DNA from: Chromatiaceae bacterium
GTDB taxonomy: Bacteria > Pseudomonadota > Gammaproteobacteria > Chromatiales > Chromatiaceae
DNA: 8,503 nt
Assembly: GCA_016938795.1 (NCBI GenBank)
Contig: JAFGTZ010000279.1
Location: forward strand, 1-8,503
Direction of reading: 5' to 3'
Shown: positions 6,550 to 8,503 of the stretch, one piece after another
Numbering within the stretch: position 1 is the first letter of the stretch
Layout of the letters: each line of letters opens with the position of its first letter
Made by a program: the position numbers and the translations under genes
The notes under the pieces: generated by a model
Told to the model about the DNA's origin: nothing
The model's database searches: none
Seen by the model: the letters and a program-made list of their open reading frames with translations, nothing else

Positions 6550-6650
6550 GGGCTGGGGGATGGACGCGGCGGGGTGTCAGCGGCAGGGATGCCGTCGCCA
6601 AGCCTCCAGGAAGGGATTCACTTCCGTCCCCCGTGGCCATCACCCAGCCC
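6550..6650 (+). ncRNA. Foldable three-way-junction element in the pilR leader (structured RNA or palindromic repeat)
   Basis: The ends pair over a long arm. GGGCTGGG (6550-6557) pairs with CCCAGCCC (6643-6650), and ATGG (6560-6563) with CCAT (6637-6640) across a 2x2 internal loop. CGCGG (6565-6569) pairs with CCGTG (6631-6635), and after a bulged C GGGGT (6571-6575) pairs with GTCCC (6626-6630), using G-U pairs. Inside are two perfect 5-bp hairpins: CGGCA-GGGA-TGCCG (6581-6594), whose loop fits the GNRA pattern, and GGAAG-GGATTCA-CTTCC (6609-6625), directly abutting the outer stem. The 14-nt strand between them includes CTCC, which could pair with GGAG at 6651-6654. I recognise no known RNA family. 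A dispersed palindromic DNA repeat is the main alternative. Confidence 0.45.
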
Positions 6651-6687
6651 GGAGCGGTCGGGAAAAACCAAACAACTGATTTGCGAT

Positions 6688-6696
6688 TGGTATACA
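6688..6696 (+). promoter_or_regulatory. Second -10-like site just before pilR
   Basis: TGGTATACA is a TGn extension with TATACA (four of six matches to the -10 consensus), 15 nt before ATG 6711. A start here would leave a leader of only about 8-17 nt, bypassing the foldable element. There is no -35. ACCAA (6667-6671) and TTGGT (6687-6691) form a small inverted repeat reaching into it. Support is weak. Confidence 0.2.
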
Positions 6697-6710
6697 TCTC
6701 AGCCTCAAGC

Positions 6711-8057
<1,347 letters not shown>

Positions 8058-8104
8058 CAAAGGCTATACAGCGTCAGCTCGCGGCTGGAGGCCACTTCCA
8101 CGAG

Positions 8105-8158
8105 CGCATGCTAGCCTGCATGTGTTTGGTACCGACTGATTCAACGTGCTTGGTCGGT
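8105..8158. repeat. Two small inverted repeats between convergent pilR and the nuclease-like gene
   Basis: CATGC (8107-8111) and GCATG (8118-8122) form a short stem with a 6-nt loop, extendable by G-U pairs to 8105-8124. ACCGAC (8131-8136) and GTCGGT (8153-8158) form a second stem with a 16-nt loop that reaches the stop codon of the leftward gene. They fill the 100-bp gap between two converging genes and may serve as 3'-end structures, but neither is followed by a T-run. Confidence 0.25.
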
Positions 8159-8503
8159 CACAGCGTCTCAACATTTAACGAATCGCTGAAGCATTCGATG
8201 CCCAGCTTCTCGGCCACCGGGCGCGCCCTGGGGTCGATCATCGGCGAGATGACGATCAGGCGGCTGGCCTGGCGCTGGTGACGCTGCTCGTAGAATCGCG
8301 CCTTGCGCTCGAAGCTGTACATTCCGGCCTTGTCGATGGACGACTTCAGTTCGCAGATGATCAGCAGACCGTTTTTGATGATGACATCCAGCTCGACCTG
8401 CTCCGGGCGACCGAAAACCGTGCCTTCATCATCGTATTCGTTGATGTTGAGCACCTCGACGCCAAACGACTGCTCCAGAATGCCCGCCAGCGCGTTGCGG
8501 AAC
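8158..8503 (-). CDS. PD-(D/E)XK nuclease-like protein, DUF3782-like, C-terminal part (5' end outside window)
   Basis: The leftward frame is open to the window edge and gives 114 C-terminal residues; a GTG at 8454 is internal. The fragment has the layout of a PD-(D/E)XK fold: a helix with Glu10 (FRNALAGILEQSF), then QVELDVIIKNG with Glu37/Asp39, then IICELKSS with the E-x-K pair Glu51/Lys53. It is followed by FERKARFYEQ, RLIVISPMIDPRA and AEKLGIECF, resembling uncharacterised DUF3782-type proteins that occur in archaea, cyanobacteria and purple bacteria. All apparent active-site residues are present, so it is probably a functional nuclease-fold protein of unknown substrate. By eye its base composition is somewhat less GC-rich than the genes to its left, which would suit accessory DNA. 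Family name from memory of the motif pattern, not from a search. Confidence 0.7.
   Translation of the reverse strand, partial: FRNALAGILEQSFGVEVLNINEYDDEGTVFGRPEQVELDVIIKNGLLIICELKSSIDKAGMYSFERKARFYEQRHQRQASRLIVISPMIDPRARPVAEKLGIECFSDSLNVETL

Larger units (their letters stand above)
6410..6710 (+). other. 301-bp non-coding gap between pilS and pilR
   Basis: The gap holds no convincing gene. Short open frames cross it, including an N-terminal extension of the pilR frame back to ATG 6534, but they encode Gly/Arg/Pro-rich sequence with no resemblance to PilR. Within it are an imperfect direct repeat (6447-6464 and 6555-6572), an extended -10 promoter candidate (6517-6525), a foldable inverted repeat (6550-6650) and a second -10-like site (6688-6696). 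GTATACA occurs near both ends (6438-6444 and 6690-6696). In the Pseudomonas type pilS and pilR lie close together, so the gap probably carries separate control of pilR or an inserted element. Confidence 0.7.

Noticed and set aside
6547..6630. c-di-GMP (GEMM-I) riboswitch in the pilR leader
   Set aside because: The tract CAAGCCTCC resembles part of the GEMM-I core, but the matching first half (CACGCACAGGGCAAACC type) and the expected two-helix layout are absent.
6530..6700. SRP RNA, 6S RNA or RNase P RNA in the pilS-pilR gap
   Set aside because: The signature sequences of these RNAs, such as the SRP GGTCAGGTCCGGAAGGAAGC core, are not present.

Overview
The window looks like a chromosomal segment of a GC-rich gammaproteobacterium. 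GlnB, BamD, SucCD and a PilS/PilR pair are all of gammaproteobacterial type, and the overall style fits a purple-sulfur-bacterium-like lineage such as Chromatiaceae. That placement is an inference from protein style and GC content, not a measurement. Most of the window is ordinary core-genome coding sequence; two non-coding stretches hold most of the unexplained structure.

Layout. The 3' part of bamD (outer-membrane beta-barrel assembly lipoprotein) reads rightward into the window and ends at 546. It converges on glnB (PII signal protein), with a 9-bp GC-rich hairpin between the two stop codons. glnB reads leftward from its own promoter, which has a perfect TATAAT -10 and a cluster of TGACG half-sites around it. 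Upstream of it, and also leftward, is a tight operon sucC-sucD-nadE. Both junctions in it are 4-nt ATGA overlaps with good Shine-Dalgarno sequences, so translational coupling is likely. It encodes both subunits of succinyl-CoA synthetase and glutamine-dependent NAD+ synthetase.

Divergent from sucC across a short shared regulatory gap is pilS, a six-TM sensor kinase with a PAS and a HisKA/HATPase module. It is followed by pilR, a sigma54-dependent NtrC-family response regulator. The pair normally controls type IV pilin transcription. They are separated here by about 300 bp of non-coding DNA. That gap holds an extended -10 promoter candidate, a GGA-rich stretch and a long imperfect inverted repeat that can fold into a three-way junction with two perfect terminal hairpins. 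It is the best candidate here for an undescribed element: a structured leader RNA, a small RNA, or a dispersed palindromic repeat.

At the right edge the C-terminal part of a PD-(D/E)XK nuclease-like protein (DUF3782-like) enters from the right and converges on pilR. Two protein-level oddities deserve attention. The PilS H-box has Asn in place of the acidic residue next to the phospho-accepting His. PilR has a Pro/Ala-rich linker where the first helix of its Fis-type DNA-binding domain is expected.
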